64,000 nucleotides of DNA. Origin: Ophioderma brevispina. Taxonomy: Eukaryota; Echinodermata; Ophiuroidea; Amphilepidida; Ophiodermatidae. A program made the translations under genes and the position numbers. The stretch is taken from assembly GCA_023653785.1 (NCBI GenBank), contig JAMKCH010084961.1, forward strand, positions 42,866 to 106,865, read 5' to 3'. Positions 52,101-55,100 of this stretch are shown here, piece after piece (positions within the stretch are counted from its first letter, which is position 1; every line of letters begins with the position of its first letter). The notes under the pieces are model-generated. The model ran no database searches. It was not told the origin of the DNA and worked only from the letters and a program-made list of their open reading frames with translations.

Positions 52101-55100
52101 AGCTGGAAATGCTAAGTTTATGTCCGTCCATGATGAAATAGTGCCACCTCAAGAAAATGACCTCTAACTTGACTTGCCTGAACCAATAAAACAACTAATA
52201 GATGAGCGTAGATACGTACATGGCGCTATTTCCCGGCTATTTCATATTGGAAGGCCGTTTCCGGGTTCCAGCAGCCGTTGAATTATTATCGGGATCCCGA
52301 TATTAATTATTCTAGTTACAAAATTCCTTCGTTTGCGATACATAGACATTTTCGTGCTTAACCATTCACAGGTATAGTTTACTAGCTAGTTACCAATGCA
52401 ACCGTGTAAAAATCTCAATTATTTTGAAAAATTGGGGGCGCTCTTCCAAAAAAATGTGCTAATATTGCTTTAATACACTAATGATCACTATTGTAAATAA
52501 TACATGCAGTGGCGGACCTAGGATCGTCGAAGCAGGGGTCCAATGAAGAGTTATAAACATGAAGTTGTCATCTCTTTTTTGAACCCCTTTGATGATTCTG
52601 GATCCGGTTTTGACGTGAAATCTATGAATTACAGATGGTGCAACAAACGAAGAGAAGGACGAATTTTTAAAAGAACTGGCAATCCATACATTGATGGAAT
52701 CTCACCAAAACGTGATAGGATTACTGGGCTGTTGTATACGAGATGGTAAGGATGAAATTCAAAATGCATAAAAGTAATATAGAAAAATTGCATATTCATC
52801 ATTTTTTATGGCTTTTATTACAACGCAGCATCTATCTATATCAAATCTCTATAATATCAGAACATGGATCAATTATAATCGGTTCCAAATTAAATGAGAG
52901 TCCTTGCATATTTCCATGAGGTGGATATTGATGTGAGGGTTTAATCATTGGTCATGTGGGGATTGGGCCTTTGATGCCATTACAATCATATTGTGGCGAT
53001 GGGACAAAGTTGCTGCACAGAATTATATGGATTCATGATAAAAGACAACAATGATTTGTTGTGCAACAATAAAAACGAATTCTAAACCTTGTGGCTAACA
53101 AAATCTGGATATCTTTGTTTTTAGAACCGATATGTATTATCTTAGAGTTCATGGAAAATGGAAGCCTTTTAAGTTATCTGAGGAAACAGCAACGAACTGA
53201 ATCTCTCGCCCAGAATCTTATGGTGAACTTTGGTCACCAAATAGCCTTAGGCATGGAGCATGTTTCGAACATGGGGGTAAGTAGAAGGTTATTCTCTTTC
53301 TAATACCTATTTTAAATATCTTTAACAATCTCTGCTTAAGCTATTTGAACAGAAAAAAGGGAACCTATATACAGATTGTCCAAAATATAAAAAATATCCT
53401 CTTTCGGAGCCAAAATTGATACGGTCAAGAAATCATTTTTGCAAGATGTTAAGATTAAGGTAAGATTTTGTGTAAAATGTTAATTGCGCGTATTGGACTC
53501 CTATTCCTGTACACTCTTAGAAAAATGTTGCAGCTCAAACATTTTTGTCCCGTATTAAGATCCCATATCCCTTACTTCCCTAGAGGAAAATGACTACCAA
53601 CCTGACGACCACTGCAAAAAAGTGAGGTAGCGTTATTTGTATTGTTAGATACGGGGCGGGGTACGCTCCGTGATTTTTGAAAAGTGGCGAAAATGGTATT
53701 TAGGGATGTAAGGGAACATAGAACATTAACGATTTTTAAATATTAAAAAAATAAGGCTGCATGCATGCATTTCGGAAAACATTTTTAACCCTTCTCTATG
53801 GGTCAGTGTGATACAAAATTTGCTCATAACATCAACACGCACTACCAGAATCAAGTGGAAATTTAAAAGTGACTTTTTCATGATATATCTTGTGGACCAT
53901 AGATAAAAGTGGGGGCTAAGATCACGAAATGCACTATTAAGGTGCACAAAGATCAATTTTTCGGCTTAAGAACCCTTCTATAAAGAGTCCTAATGAATCT
54001 GACAGGTTTTTTTGTATAAACGAAAACAGGTTTTGTAACCGAAAACATGTTTCATTGTAAAACATTTCACTTAAAGAACCCTTATTTGTTCATAGCACTG
54101 AAATGCAATTCATTTATTAGTGGTCTAATTTTGTGTGTTTGATTTTATTTTTTCTATTTTATTCAAAGATTGTTCATCGAGATCTTGCAGCTCGAAACAT
54201 ACTGATTAGCGACCAACTTTTGTGTAAAGTGTCAGACTTCGGATACGCACGGGATGTGTTTGGGGTGAAGACCTACAACAAAGCCCCTGAGGTAATCTTG
54301 GCTTTATTAACACTTAAACGGGGAATTCCTAGGGACCCGCAAATCCGTCTCGTAATCTTTTTTGTTGGTAACCTTTGGATACACATCGTTTGGTTGATAG
54401 ATATTGTTTTGCTGAACATTGGTTGTTTAATTTAGAGTAACACAAACTGATTGCTTTTGGTTTATTCCATTCAGAAAGCCCCCATCCGTTGGTACTCTCC
54501 AGAAACTGTTCTAGATGACACATTCACTACCAAGACTGATGTCTGGGCACTAGGAATCCTGCTTTTTGAGATCATCACTATGGGTAAGGGAAAATGTATT
54601 TAACCTCCAGAGGGCTACCAGCTGATGTGATTGATCATTTGATGTAATTAGCCAATCGGAGACATGCTACGAAATGCATAAAGTTGTATAAAAATAGATA
54701 TGATCCATTTTGATTGGTTATTCATAAGTTATATCATTTATTGAGCCAATGAGAGATAACGTAAGAAAAGTAGAAGACCTCTGGTTCCAGACATAGATGC
54801 ACCTCTCTTCAAATACCTGCCTTGCTCCCACAAATGCTTGCTTAAGAAGTTAGGGGTAACACAAGGTCAAGCCCCATTGAATGCAATGGACGTTGACCTT
54901 CTGTGCTCCCTACACCGGTAACTAAGTATTTTAGACAGTCAAAACTATTCCTTATTTTAATCCTATGAACTCCATCAATAATTGCACCATATTTTATCTA
55001 AATCGGACCAACTTTAAAATTTGACCCTGTACAACTGAAATTGACCCTTTTAATTGATTTTTGCTGTTTTTAGTTTATAACTCTTAAACCTTACGTTGTA

